A stretch of 26,588 nucleotides of DNA from Bigelowiella natans CCMP2755 (GCA_000320545.1 ADNK01002456.1:27501-54088); one strand, 5' to 3'; shown: positions 1-10,660, counted from the first letter of the stretch. Made by a program: numbers and translations. Notes: generated by a model not told the origin, from the letters alone.

Positions 1-700
1 TTGATGATTCCCATGCTGGTAGTGGCTCACCATCACCAAAATCTTCGAGGTAGTAGTACTAAAATTTCCGAGCCGCCGCTGCTGCGGTAGCTGCTGCTGC
101 CTGCTTTCAGAATGGATGATCTATAGTACTGATTTAGACACAAATCATCAATCAGCATAAGACAAATATTTTTTCTGCTGACTGGCTGTTTGTCAAAGAG
201 CTACAGTCTTAATTTCTTATCGTGCAGCAAAGTAGTAATAACAACAACAAGCGGTAAACCAGAAGTGTGAACTAGCTTCTGGTTGGGTTCGTAGCAGTAC
301 AAGTTGTGTCAAGTAGCAAACGAAAATTTTCATATAAATCATCACCATTCATCATTGTGTTGAGTTTCATTCTTTTTCTTCTACTCTCTGCCGACTTTTT
401 ATTTTCTTCTCTTTGCAAATTTTCATCATTAGGATGAGAAAGAAGATGCTCAAGAAAAGTAAAAGCATACATTTAAGGTTGTTAAATATTGCACAATATT
501 CCCACTCAATGTGACAGCTCACGAAGAGAATTTGTACCTTGTATTTTTGTATCCACGTGTGTATATATGCGTAATATTATCAATTATTCTTGCAAATATT
601 TTACAAACAAACTCAAACAAGATATCCAGCACATTCATTGTTGTTATCACTGTCATCTTCACAACAATCATTTGCTGTATAATTATCACACACGCACGCA

Positions 701-759
<59 letters not shown>

Positions 760-1884
760 AAACATTATTACATTTATCAAGAGACTTGCTGATGTTTCCA
801 ATCCAATTATTGAACACTGTGTCTTCATCTTTTTCCTTGTTATTTATCTTCTTTTCTGTTTAATCCACAGCAGTCCTAAAAGTGCGCCTGCTTTCAGTCC
901 GAGCAACAGGAATATTTCTCCAAAAGGCAGTGGCTCGAAAGCAACAAGAAAAACCCTTCGGAAGGTAATTATATATGGAAGAGTAGCAACTTAGAAATTG
1001 TCCTACTGTTTATCAAACATTAGCGACATTCATGCCTACTAAATATTGGCTGTTGATGGTGTTGTTGCATTTTTTGTTGCATGTTCACTGCGTAGGCACG
1101 TACTCCTACAATTAGCATAAGCACCAAGAAGAAGTTCGTTTGGGGGTAGTACTTAAATAGTGCATTTAGTAGTTGTAGTTGCAGTAGTAGTAGTAGTTGC
1201 AGTAGTAGTTGTCGTAGTTGAAGTACCGATAGCAGCACAGTCGTAGAGCTGCTCATGTTTTGTGTTTGGCTACATATTTCATATGAAACAAATAAAAGTC
1301 CTTATTTTTCTTCCGCTACAGCTTGTGTTCTCTAGCCATTTTTCTTTTGTGTGAAAGGGCATTGACAAGCTAACTCCGCATTACTTAATCATGAATAAGA
1401 TCGCACGCATCTAAAATAGTGACGATGATCAGGATATCAAAATCAAATACCCACATGAAGGAAAAAAGTCCATACTCCTCATCAAAACCTGGTATTAGGG
1501 CGAAGAAGAATTCGCCAGTGACAAGAAAAGGAAATAAAAAAAAATCATCTGGTGTGAGAATTACCAACAATGAGTTAACAGAGGTAATAAGGAGGTTTTG
1601 CGCGTTTGAATTCCCCTTATTAGCTTGTATTGATGTCCATGTGCGCATGGATGTAATTGTGTACATTTGTATATGCAAGAGTAAGTACTTCGTGAAAGCA
1701 TAATATTTTCAGCAGTAAAAGTCCATAAGAGAAAGAGATGAAATAAAGTTGAGCGAATGTTTGAAGTTTTAACAAATTAAGCGAATTAATGCAAAGTTAT
1801 GCATGCGCTCACGAATTGTCTTTTCTTCAGGTTGAAACGCAACAAAGAAAGTTTGAGTCTTGGCTTAGCAGTTTTGACTATTGA
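1..1884 (+). CDS. 3' part of a gene for a Ser/Pro/Lys-rich protein (partial, multi-exon)
   Basis: The 5' end lies outside the window. Exons I can chain: 1-49, 871-964, about 1461-1583 and 1831-1884 (stop TGA 1882-1884). Donors are GTAGTA (50), GTAATT (965) and GTAATA (1584); acceptors include TTTAATCCACAG before 871 and a good polypyrimidine CAG before 1831. Phases agree at 49/871, where AG plus C makes Ser, and at 1583/1831. Exon 3's start is uncertain: 1461 is the in-phase AG, but an undetected small exon could lie between 965 and 1460. The product is low in hydrophobic residues, with repeated S-P-K motifs (SGSPSPKSS, SPKSAPAFSPSNR) and a basic stretch (TRKGNKKKSSG). It ends with VETQQRKFESWLSSFDY. 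It looks like a disordered, probably nuclear or cytoskeletal, tail. I do not recognise the family. Confidence 0.6.
50..870 (+). other. long intron of the partial gene, with a compound microsatellite
   Basis: Lies between the exon ending at 49 and the one starting at 871. It is AT-rich and holds a compound (CA)n(GA)n tract at about 687-760. ORFs running through the tract are repeat artefacts (runs of His-Thr or Arg-Glu). A further small exon here cannot be excluded. Confidence 0.5.
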
Positions 1885-3027
1885 ATATTAGCAATGAAAA
1901 ATTTTCGAGTAGTTGGTTGTGTTACAAATGTGGTAATTTTTCTTAAATAAAAAATTCAGAAACCTGCAAAAAATGCACTTGAATTGTCACATGTCCATTT
2001 AACCTCTGGTATTTTGACACATCTAGATATGTTCATCGTACATTTCTTCATTCATTGATTTGTAGAACACAACTTCAAAATTAGCTCTGCGCGTGCGTGG
2101 TTGCTAGATTGCTAATTTTGCCGCAATTCAAGTTTGTGTCAATCTTTCGGTGGCATCATGAATCAGCGTGCGTAGCTAGCTATGGGGCTAGATGGAAAAT
2201 CTTGTGAAGAAAAGTGGAACGAATGATGACCGCCTTGCGCGTCGATTCACCTCACTGAGTGCATCAGCATGGGTCAACATGACACGCACACGCATGTGCA
2301 TGCATTGGGACTGCTGAAGACCTCACACTAGCACATGCATGACAAGGACCGCCTTCACTGTGGACGTTGTTGGATGAAAGCAAGCGTTCATTTGCATGCT
2401 AGCATGTTCCATGGGCACCAGAGCAAGGTGTTGACAAGCCCTCACAATGAAGTTTTTCCAGTTTTTGTTTGCATTGTGGCCGCTGCTGCAACCAAGCTCA
2501 CAATGACGAGCAGCAATTCGTTGATGATGTGCGTCACTTCATGTTGGAGGGCCAGAGCTAGCAGAGGGGGCAGCATGAGGACGTGAAGTTCCAGAGTTTC
2601 TGGTCTGCCAACACCACTGCTAGACTGCACGGCACGAGCACAATCATTGGTTGATGACTTGAATCACGATGAACAATGAGTGAATTGAACACTGAGCACT
2701 GACTGGCACACGAAACAACATCGGAGCCCTCTCGGCGGTTCTGGGGTTCAGACGTTCTGGCGGCACGTGTGTCGTGGCTTGTTTGGTGCATGTGTGGACA
2801 TGAACAGAGCATGTGTGCTTTCCAAGTGCGTGTGGTGTGACATTGCTAGCGTTGGCCACAACACTACGTTGCACTTTTTTGGGCGATGAAAGTTCATCGA
2901 ACCCTGGTCGCATGAGTGAATTGGCAAAGCATGCATTTTTCAGATGCACCAATCCAGCAATGGAATTGCTTTGTTCACTCACTCACTCGTTCTTTTGTGC
3001 AACAAACGATCGCGACATCCAGCAAGA

Positions 3028-3202
3028 CTTGAACGATTGCATGAGTGAACGAATGGTGAACGAAGCAGTTCCAATGGTGCAGTTGAAAGGATTTGGACTC
3101 ACACAACCAACAGCGAGATCTCTGCACATTGAACGGATTGCGACTTGAACAAGTGCATGAAAGAACGAATGAATGAACGAACGAAGCAATGTTCCAGGAC
3201 AG
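3028..3202 (+). repeat. degenerate direct repeat, unit about 57-60 bp (two copies)
   Basis: Copy 1 is about 3028-3085 and copy 2 about 3142-3202. Both begin GACTTGAAC, continue with TGCATGA and AACGAATG, and reach AACGAAGCA followed by a TTCCA block. They differ by several substitutions and small indels, so the copies are old. Confidence 0.6.
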
Positions 3203-3261
3203 GGCGGGCTAGCGGGGTGCAGCCGAGTGAACAATGAACAATGAACAATGATGACGAGCCA

Positions 3262-3345
3262 CACTTCCAAAATGTTGCAAGACGTTTGCAGTGTGCGAAA
3301 TGCAGTGCCTCGAACTGGCTTCAGTGAGGACTGTGACTAGCAAAT
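3262..3345 (+). repeat. dispersed repeat, copy A (inverted partner at about 8986-9065)
   Basis: About 80 bp matches the reverse complement of 8986-9065 with roughly 80% identity by eye. Shared blocks include GTTGCAAGACGTTTGCA, GTGCCTCGAACT and AGTGAGGA. Translated shadows of both copies share an ASSRH...ANVLQ.F pattern, which reflects shared DNA descent and not proof of coding. No terminal repeats or element-borne gene is visible, so the family is unassigned. Confidence 0.75.
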
Positions 3346-3576
3346 CAACTAGCTGGTTGAGTGAGTGAAAAGTGATTCCAATGCCAGAATGGTGCAGCTG
3401 CAAGGATCAGCTGGAAAGATCATCAGAAATTTGGAAACAATTTCTGTGGAAGTGTTTTGAAAATGATGCATGAATGAAGGGGAGCGGTTGAAAGGATCAT
3501 GGATGTGCTGACTCACAACAGCCATTGTGTGACGTGTGCATAGCAGCAGCAGCAGCATTGATGGGAAATCCAGGAA

Positions 3577-4685
3577 ATGGCATGTGTTTTGCGCCTAATT
3601 CGATCCAATTCTCATGTCGCAGCAAGCATCTCGAGATCCCAACCATCAAACCAACTCATAATTCATTCTTCTGCAGCACCCTCGCACAAGATGATTGTTC
3701 GCATGTTCAACAATGCTCGGAGATTGAGGATGGGATTTCCCAAAAGACTCCTTTCCATTCCACGCAATGGTGAGAAAACTGGGAACGACTTGGTGATTCG
3801 GACGTTTGACGAGGATGGCGGTGACTGGGAAACAATTTGGCCTGAGATCATTAAGCCGATCGTCAGGGCTGGCGAAACGTCAGTGTGCTCGACCACGAAC
3901 ATCTCTTTGTCTCTGTGACTGAAAATATTCTTTTACATGTGAAGGTACACGTACGATAGAAACTCCAGCGAAGATTGCATAAAAACGGTTGTAATCTACC
4001 TTACCAGAAACGACCATTCCAAAATCATCAATTGTGCAAACCCGCACATGTGCACTTACAAATGTCAACAAGTGACTTGAATTACACGTGTAAGTGTATA
4101 AACATGCATGCTAGACATGCACACAACGTACATCCGTTGTGCTTGTGTGCTGTATCATACTTCAGGAATGGATACACAAACCACATAGAACATACGTTGC
4201 AGAAGTTGACGGGAAGGTCTAACCTCACAAAACAACCATAATGCTTGTAAGTCGTGACCAAACTACATGGTCTACAGATCCTTGGTACTTACTACGTGAA
4301 GAAGAATTACACGGGAGGAGCTTCCCATATATGCAATTGTGGGTACATGTCATCTCCACGTGCACAAGGGCGGGGCATAGCGACAGCAATGTGCTCACAC
4401 TCCCTTTCTGAGGCTCTCAGACTAGGCTACAAAGCAATGCAATTTAATTTCGTTCTGGAATCCAATCACGGGGCACTGCGTTTGTGGGAGAAACTGGTCC
4501 GAACATCAATTTCATTCATTAGGATGTAACAAACGTATGTCATCTTTTGTATTTTTTTCCTTTCATTTTGGTGAAAATTTTAGGGCTTCCGGACGATAGG
4601 AGAGATTCCTAAAGCCTTTGACCATCCAAAGTTTGGTCTAGTGAATGCAGTCATCATGTACAAGTGGCTTCTATCTGAGCGATAA
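3577..4685 (+). CDS. GNAT-family N-acetyltransferase, five exons, probably organelle-targeted
   Basis: Exons: 3577-3878, 3945-3990, 4166-4216, 4278-4496, 4584-4685 (720 nt, 239 aa, stop TAA). Introns are 66, 175, 61 and 87 bp, with donors GTCAGT, GTAATC, GTCTAA and GTCCGA; all phases fit. ATG 3577 is the first in frame after TGA at 3559. Residues 1-75 are Arg/Ser-rich and nearly free of acid, like an organellar presequence. The GNAT fold follows: the first strand (DLVIRTF), strand beta4 (KILGTYYVKKN, about 133-143), the acetyl-CoA pyrophosphate loop PRAQGRGIA (160-168), helix alpha3 (MCSHSLSEALRLGYKAMQFN) and the motif B end NHGALRLWEKLGFR. The tail PKFGLVNAVIMYKW is typical of a widespread bacterial/fungal GNAT clade. 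Substrate is unknown. Donor 2 could instead be GTTGTA at 3988, removing one Val. Confidence 0.93.
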
Positions 4686-5717
4686 CAAAAAATGAAAAAA
4701 ATATGTTGTTGAGCATTTAGCAACATTTTTCAGTTTCTTGTTGAAGAACTTGCTTTGGGGTTAAGATTCAGGAAGCTTCTCATTGACTATGATGCATGAT
4801 CGATTGTATGTGGAGCGATTTCAATGCATCAGTGTTTTTGCATCAACAAATTCATTTAAATTTGCATCGAAGCTAACAGGTGTGTGTATGTGTGTGTGTG
4901 TTTGCATGAATGTGCGTGCATGTGGATCAGTTCGCCGGTTCATGTACGTAGTGATGGGCATGTGTATATATGGAGACGACTAGACAATGTATGCTAGCGC
5001 GATTTTGTGATAATCGCGGTCACGTAGCGTGTGCAATGCTGCTGGACACGCTGCATGTGCGATCGAGGCTTCACGCCATTGCTTGTTATTGGCTGGTTGC
5101 ACATTGCGTGCTAGCTGGCTGGCGCACAAGCATCAAGTGGTGCGCACGCTAACATGTCAATGCACCAAAATGGTAAGTGGAAGCTAGCAGCCAGCAGCAA
5201 GTGACATCTTTGTTGCAGCAGTGCTAGCAGATTTTTGTGTTGTATATCGCATATGTAACTAATGATAAAGAAAATTTGAATCGATCTTGTGCACAATAAT
5301 GCATGTAGTAGGTACGCACTGACGAGCTCGGGCACGCCTAGACGCCATTTGCACGCAGCCACAACAGGAGCGAAGTAACAGCTTGCAACAACATTTCAAT
5401 ACACACTTGGCGCAGAGTACACACACATTTAGTGAGAGCGCGTGTGCGGTGCACAGTTGCGAAGCATGTAAAAATGCAGACAACATGCACTCTATCGTCA
5501 CAATGTGAGTTGTGTAAGTAGGTATATTGTCGTACCACCATCACCACCAGATGCCTGCTTTACATTGCGTTGTGGTCATGGCATTGTTCGATGATGCTAC
5601 GTTCAAAATTCCATTTTTGTAGGTGGGTTAGACACCACATATGATGTACTACTACTTACTACAAATGATGATGATACGCTGAGGTGCGCCTTGCATCTCA
5701 ATGTCGTCAAATCCCAA
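4686..5717. other. intergenic region, no gene seen
   Basis: Between the GNAT stop and the 3' end of the ribosome recycling factor gene, so the two genes are convergent. It has a short (TG)n stretch at about 4880-4902 and CpG-richer sequence with GCTAGC and GCGCAC words. Several 60-90 codon ORFs occur on both strands with no splice signals or recognisable residues. Confidence 0.6.
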
Positions 5718-6072
5718 CTAAACTGTATTTATTTCTTGCGTTTTTTTGGTGATTGCCTGAGTCACAAGAAGTATCATCAGACAACACGGATGGTAGTATT
5801 TGTGATTATGGTCACTCTAATATTAGAATAAATAAGGACAATGGTTGTATTACCTCTTCTACCCTTTTGATAGCAGCGTCTGTAAGCTTTTGAACGTCAT
5901 TTTTCAGTTGAAACTATTATTGATTTTTACCAGTAAGAATTATTGTTATCATCATTTGATCTTTTATCACTCATGGTTGGATCATCATAATTGATCTATG
6001 CTTCACACCACATAGGGCAGACAGGATTTTGAAGTACAACTAAACATAATAGACAATCCCCATTATTATGAT

Positions 6073-6105
<33 letters not shown>

Positions 6106-6321
6106 AGGTATAGTAATAGTGCCAGATTGAGCACAACTGAAGCTACTACAACTTACTATACTACTACAAGTTGTAGTATAACCTGATCGTCCTTCGTCAA
6201 CCCAGCTTCTTTTATTTCATTAAGTGCTTTGTGACGAACATCACGAATTCGTGTCTTCATTTTTTCAGCCTTAAACATGATGTATATCTGTAAGATTTGT
6301 GGTCGGTGGTAGAACATTCTG

Positions 6322-6364
<43 letters not shown>

Positions 6365-6371
6365 TCTCTCT

Positions 6372-6406
<35 letters not shown>

Positions 6407-6424
6407 TACATATACATACATATT

Positions 6425-6468
<44 letters not shown>

Positions 6469-6863
6469 GCACACACTACTTCTACATACATACGCACACC
6501 TCCACTTTGACCGCCTTGGCAATTTCGTTCCTAGAGTACGATGAATAACGATACAATGATGGTGATGATAATAACACCTAATGATACTAAATAATTATGC
6601 TGCAATGAAAGTACACTGCTACTTGATACTATATAATTATGCTGATATACTTCCATTGCATCATTACTACCATCATTCCACTTTGTTTTCCTACTCCTAC
6701 CTCGATTGACTACTCCTCCTACCTCGATTCTGCAGTGGCTTTTGGAAACGTCACAATTACGCGGTTTCCTGATTATTTTACGTATATCATTAATCCAAAA
6801 ATGATAATTAATGATTACAGACATTAGACCGCCGACGCTATACCAGTCCCCCTTCCCTAGGTG

Positions 6864-6898
<35 letters not shown>

Positions 6899-7116
6899 TT
6901 CATATATCTCATACTGTTGTGTTCTTCACTACTTCCACCATATGTAGCAAACACCTTCAATCTTTGCTGCTACGTTCAATTTATCACTGTTTCTAAGGCT
7001 GCATAACAACAAAGAAGAAGCAAATTGAAGAGGCAGCAAATCAAGAAAAGAAAAATAAGCCTCACAGAAAATGCGAAACAGAGTGTAATACACCCATACA
7101 AGTGCTGATGCTGCAG

Positions 7117-7147
<31 letters not shown>

Positions 7148-8477
7148 CACTACTTCCAACTTGAAACTATGATAATGCGACACGACGCTCTTTTGACATA
7201 TAATAAGCTGCTACTACTACAACTACTTATACGGCAAGCTACCCTGCATCAATATCTGGAACAGTAGAAGGATCATGTGCCGTCACGACGAGATTATGTG
7301 CGTCTCTTACGCTTATTTGCCCCACAGACTAGGATGGATGCAGCACACATAATAATAATGATATATCTATCAAATGATGAAGATCAATCATTCTTCGAAC
7401 AATATAGTAGGGGCAACAGCAGCAGGAGAAATAATCAACTACCTTGACTGGGGTGGGAGCTCCATATACCTTAATTTTCACATCTTCGATCTGTGTGGAG
7501 CAAAGAGGAGTAAGAATGTGAGAAGAACCAGTTATAAGATGTAGTAGCATTCTGAAGATGACAAAAGGATCAACATTCTCCTACTCATCATAAGAGGTAG
7601 TAGTATTCTGAAAATGACAAAAGGATCAACATTCTTCTCCCGCTCCTCCTCCTCCTCTTTACTACTTGTTCTGGTGTGGCTCTTCCTGCTCGAAACCTTT
7701 TCAACTCTTCCTCCAGTTCTTCCACAACGAGTGACATCTCCTAAAATATATATAATATGCTGAGAACGAGAGCAATAGCACTGAGGCTGATAGCAAAACA
7801 TAGTAGTAGATGTGGTGGTGATAGTAACAAATGAACAAAAAGTAAGAATTCATTACATCAAGATATGCTCATTTCAAACCTCTTCATAAATCTCAAGCTC
7901 AATTTCAACGGCAGAATCATCTACTTCTTCTGCATCCTCAGCGTTTGCTTCTCTTTTCTTCTTCTTTGAATTATTATCAGATGATTTTCCAGACTATCAC
8001 AAACACAAACAAGAGAGGAGGAGGAGGAGAGATATAAGAGAAGAGGTAAAGATGAAAATATCAGGATGAAAATAAAACAGTATCATTCATTGCTTCATAT
8101 TCAGGATCAGAGAAGGAAACGTGTGACATCAGCACCACCACCTTCGCTCCCCCTCCTTTCTTCTTTTTTGCGAAGTATCTTCGAGAGGCTGGTGTGATAG
8201 TGATATCTCCTCCAAATGAACCGTCATTCCTTGTCTGTCTTCCTAGAATACTAGGGAGAAACGGCGCAATCGTTGTCCTCGGTAACATCATCATCGTTGA
8301 TGATGCATATGGCCTCCTCCTCTCGCTGGTGGCAGTAGAAGTTGTAAGTTGAAATGCCATGCAGTTGGCTGCTACTGCCTCCATTGCACCCTGCTGCTGC
8401 TGTGGTGTTTTTCGAACTAGTTGTAGCAACTTGTTGCTCATTGCCGTTCTCCTTATCATCATCATCGTTCTCATCAT
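5718..8477 (-). CDS. MRRF: ribosome recycling factor, organellar (probably mitochondrial), 11 exons
   Basis: Complement of exons 8142-8477, 7880-7993, 7666-7740, 7443-7490, 7243-7328, 6955-6998, 6723-6768, 6500-6530, 6183-6269, 5854-5913, 5718-5756: 966 nt, 321 aa, every phase consistent. RRF separates 70S-type ribosomes from mRNA after termination, with the elongation-factor-G partner. ATG 8477 is the first after the in-frame stop at 8517-8519. Residues 1-105 are Met/Arg/Ser-rich (IRR, RRRP, RRYFAKKKK), like a mitochondrial presequence. A Lys/Glu-rich linker follows (113-150). The RRF domain then shows RAGRATP (167-173), KVYGAPTP (182-189), ISVRDAHNLVV, LRNSDKLNV, VIVTFPKATAESR, MKTRIRDVRHKALNEIK and DVQKLTDAAIK (295-305), in the order of the bacterial protein. 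It ends KKTQEINTV. Exons of 31, 39, 44 and 46 nt are notable. A plastid copy is possible but no ER-type leader is seen. Confidence 0.95.
6325..6467. repeat. compound microsatellite (CT)n(TA)n...(TA)n
   Basis: (CT)n at about 6325-6372, (TA)n at 6374-6403 and a second (TA)n at 6429-6467. All of it lies in the RRF intron between exons 6500-6530 and 6183-6269. ORFs across it are repeat artefacts. Confidence 0.95.
6582..6644 (+). repeat. short direct duplication in an RRF intron, period 42
   Basis: 21 bp at 6582-6602 and at 6624-6644 differ at one position (TGATACTAAATAATTATGC versus TGATACTATATAATTATGC). Lies inside the intron between exons 6723-6768 and 6500-6530. Confidence 0.8.
6867..7147. 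repeat. two (ACT)n microsatellites in RRF introns
   Basis: (ACT)n at about 6864-6897 and at about 7117-7147, in the introns on either side of the 44-nt exon 6955-6998. On the transcribed strand they read (AGT/TAG)n. Confidence 0.9.
7534..7635 (+). repeat. tandem-like duplication, 46 bp, period 56, in an RRF intron
   Basis: 7534-7579 and 7590-7635 are near identical, sharing ATTCTGAA, ATGACAAAAGGATCAACATT and a TAGTAG start. They sit in the intron between exons 7666-7740 and 7443-7490. No coding role is seen. A recent local duplication is the simplest explanation. Confidence 0.9.
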
Positions 8478-8985
8478 CGTGATAGACTTGAGGGGATTAA
8501 CCTGGAAAACACCTCGTTAGCGTGGGGGTTTTTATCAACAACCTCAGTTACCCCCCCCCCCATGGATCTTTCCTCCTCCCCTTTTTTGTATCTTGTTCTC
8601 GGTGCCTCTCTATGCACAGTGTTGCAACAACCTTAAAGAGGCTCCTCCTGTTTCGTAATAGGTCTTATGAAAACAAGAACAGCTCTCCTCAATCCTTACT
8701 GGACCACGCACTCGATGATCTCGTGGATGTGGGGAGGATTAAGAGTGTTATGCACTATGTTGCTATGTTGGGCCACCTGAAAATAATTATAAGATATATT
8801 CGGTATAATGATTTGAATGCAATGATGAAGAAAGGAGCGAACATCGCATGTGGCAGAAAAATATGTGTTCCATCTCCATTAGTAATAGCTGGTGTCCTTT
8901 TTGATCATTTTCTTGATCAAAACCTCCAAAACGTGGTCTCCATTCTTCTTCATGGAAATGCAGTCCGTCATCAATCCTGTTGGTC

Positions 8986-9065
8986 TTCACCATCCTCACT
9001 AGAGCTAGTTCGAGGCACCGCGTTGCGTGCATTGCAAACGTCTTGCAACGTTTTTGGAAATGTGG
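8986..9065 (-). repeat. dispersed repeat, copy B (inverted partner of 3262-3345)
   Basis: Read on the minus strand it matches 3262-3345 at about 80% over about 80 bp. Shared blocks are GTTGCAAGACGTTTGCA, GGTGCCTCGAACT and AGTGAGGA. Similarity fades soon after both ends. The two copies are about 5.7 kb apart and bracket the GNAT and RRF genes. Confidence 0.75.
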
Positions 9066-9544
9066 TTTTTCATCTTTGTCTTTGTCTTTGTCAAGTTCAT
9101 TGTGCGTGTTCCCTTGTGCAGTTTTTCATCGTTGTCTTTTTTTTCTTCTCTGCGCACTTGCTAAGTCACACCCTTTCTTTCTTCAGCCGCCAGACTTTCA
9201 AGTCCTCGCTTCATCGTTCTGGTTGGTTTCCAGTTCACTTCGTGTGTTGCTTGAGGCGCGCCTTCATCAGTTGATTGCCTGCGACCCTTTTGGCCTTGTT
9301 TTTCCATGCATCCGATTGATGCAATCAAATGAAAAATGCAATGATTGAATTGATCAGCGCACTGCCAAGGCGCCGTCTGATGCATGTTGTGTCCCTGTCG
9401 TCTCAGCCTCATCTGGAGTTCACAAACCACAGACATTGTCTGGCGGGCGCCCCAGAGCTCAAGGGGTGCGGGCTAGCGGGTTTGCGGACACAGCAATCGC
9501 AGGCGCCCTGCGGCCCTGCCGAGCGCCGCCGGCCGAAGCTGACT

Positions 9545-9585
9545 TGCGGAAATGGCTTCTCTTGGCGCGTTGCGCCATTTCCGCA
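9545..9585. repeat. perfect 12-bp inverted repeat (hairpin)
   Basis: Left arm 9545-9556 (TGCGGAAATGGC) pairs with right arm 9574-9585 (GCCATTTCCGCA) across a 17-nt loop. It lies in the GC-rich part of the gene-free region. No T-run or gene context gives it a terminator role. Confidence 0.9.
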
Positions 9586-9672
9586 TTTCACCAAGCCAAA
9601 ACACAGCATTTTTCTGAAATTCAGTGAAATCTGCAACGGAAACTTGCAAACTTCACTGCAACCACCAGCAAA

Positions 9673-9695
9673 TTTCTCGCGCTCCGCGCGAGAAA
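9673..9695. repeat. perfect 10-bp inverted repeat with 3-nt loop
   Basis: TTTCTCGCGC (9673-9682), loop TCC, GCGCGAGAAA (9686-9695). This is a second strong hairpin 90 bp from the one at 9545-9585. Function unknown; such pairs often sit in the non-coding parts of repeat elements. Confidence 0.9.
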
Positions 9696-10660
9696 AACAC
9701 CCCTTTGGCCGCAAAACCCTCATTTCCGCCCCCCTTGATCTCTGGATCACCCTGGCATGTGTGCTGCGCATTGCACGCAAGTTGTGTCCATTGTCAATGC
9801 AACATTCCCGCACCTGCTAGCCTGGCACGGGCAAACTGGACAAGAGCGAGCGGGAGAGGAGAGCTGCAACTTGATGATCATTGCATGCACTTGTTGTGTT
9901 GATGAATCGATTTTTGCAACGATGTGTGGCACATGGCCTCAGCTACCACGGGCTGAGGTGGTGGTTGGAATGTTTGATCGAATCATTGGATGGCCACGCG
10001 CATCCGCAAAGCGCTCTCTGCGGAATGTTCCATGCGCGTTCTTAGCGCAATTTTCGATGTTTTTGCGCACGCGTGCAAAGTTTGCAATCAACAACAGAAT
10101 TCATTTGGACAACCATCAACGCGTCGCATGGCTTGAGCGCGCACTTCACAGATCACACATCACGGACTAAAAATGCGGTTGATTGCTTGTTCCAACGATG
10201 ACATTGGACACAACATAGTTTCGAAAATTATCAAATCAAACATCAATTGTGCGTGCCACACTACATCCACATTCACAATAATCGCTATCTTTACATGGTA
10301 ACTTTGTCCATCGTTTGCAAAAGATAGCTTCGGTTCCACCATATGTCAGGACGCGTTGATATACATCCCCAACCCATCACCGCTGTGATCAATCACGCAA
10401 AACAAAATGGGTTCCTTCGATTAATGAAAACTTCTTCGAAAACAAATTATAGAACAGCATTTGCTTACCCGCAGTAGTGAAGAAAATATGCGAGCTTAGA
10501 ATCTCTATTAATGATTAGAAAAGAAAAGAGACATTTAGTCTATATCTAAGTGAATATATTAGCTTCAGAGATGTAAGAATCCCCACCACACCACACCACA
10601 TGAGGGAGAAAATAATATACACTGAATCCAAATTACTACAAAAAAAGCTTCTTCAATTTT

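Larger units (their letters stand above)
1885..3576. other. intergenic region with degenerate dispersed/tandem repeats, no convincing gene
   Basis: Base composition changes from AT-rich, microsatellite-rich DNA to more balanced sequence rich in words such as TGCATGC, GCTAGC and GAACGAA. ORFs overlap on both strands without splice signals or recognisable products. A block near 3028-3085 recurs in degenerate form at 3142-3202 (shared elements: GACTTGAAC, GTGAACGAAGCA, a TTCCA core). A related piece (GTTCCAATGGTGCAG-like) is seen again at 3375-3400. The segment around 3262-3345 is repeated in inverted orientation at about 8986-9065. Confidence 0.5.
8478..10660. other. intergenic region with dispersed repeat, hairpins and unassigned ORFs
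   Basis: Upstream of the RRF start. ORFs of 250 aa (8522-9274), 163 aa (9329-9820) and 137 aa (9757-10170) are open on +, but overlapping frames on both strands are also open. I find no domain, presequence or splice evidence for them. 9430-9760 is distinctly GC-rich and 9990-10100 is CpG-rich. 10360-10660 is AT-rich and might hold two extra 3' exons of the glycosyltransferase gene (about 10454-10482 and around 10410-10445 on -), if its last exon is spliced at 10665 instead of stopping at 10661. Confidence 0.5.

Noticed and set aside
613-828. ORFs through the (CA)n(GA)n tract on both strands
   Set aside because: They consist of dipeptide runs created by the repeat.
2335-3400. Several overlapping ORFs of 80-112 codons on both strands
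   Set aside because: No domains, no splice borders, and they overlap degenerate repeats; taken as shadows of non-coding DNA.
8522-9274. 250-codon ORF on +, the longest in the repeat-poor island
   Set aside because: It crosses the dispersed repeat copy at 8986-9065, has open frames on the opposite strand, and shows no recognisable domain or consistent composition. Treated as chance.
9329-9820. 163-codon ORF on + with a 134-codon ORF opposite
   Set aside because: Both strands are open because the block is GC-rich; the hairpins and Cys/Pro/Arg-rich products argue against coding.
9757-10170. 137-codon ORF on +
   Set aside because: No family resemblance, no start context or splice support; kept only as an unassigned ORF.
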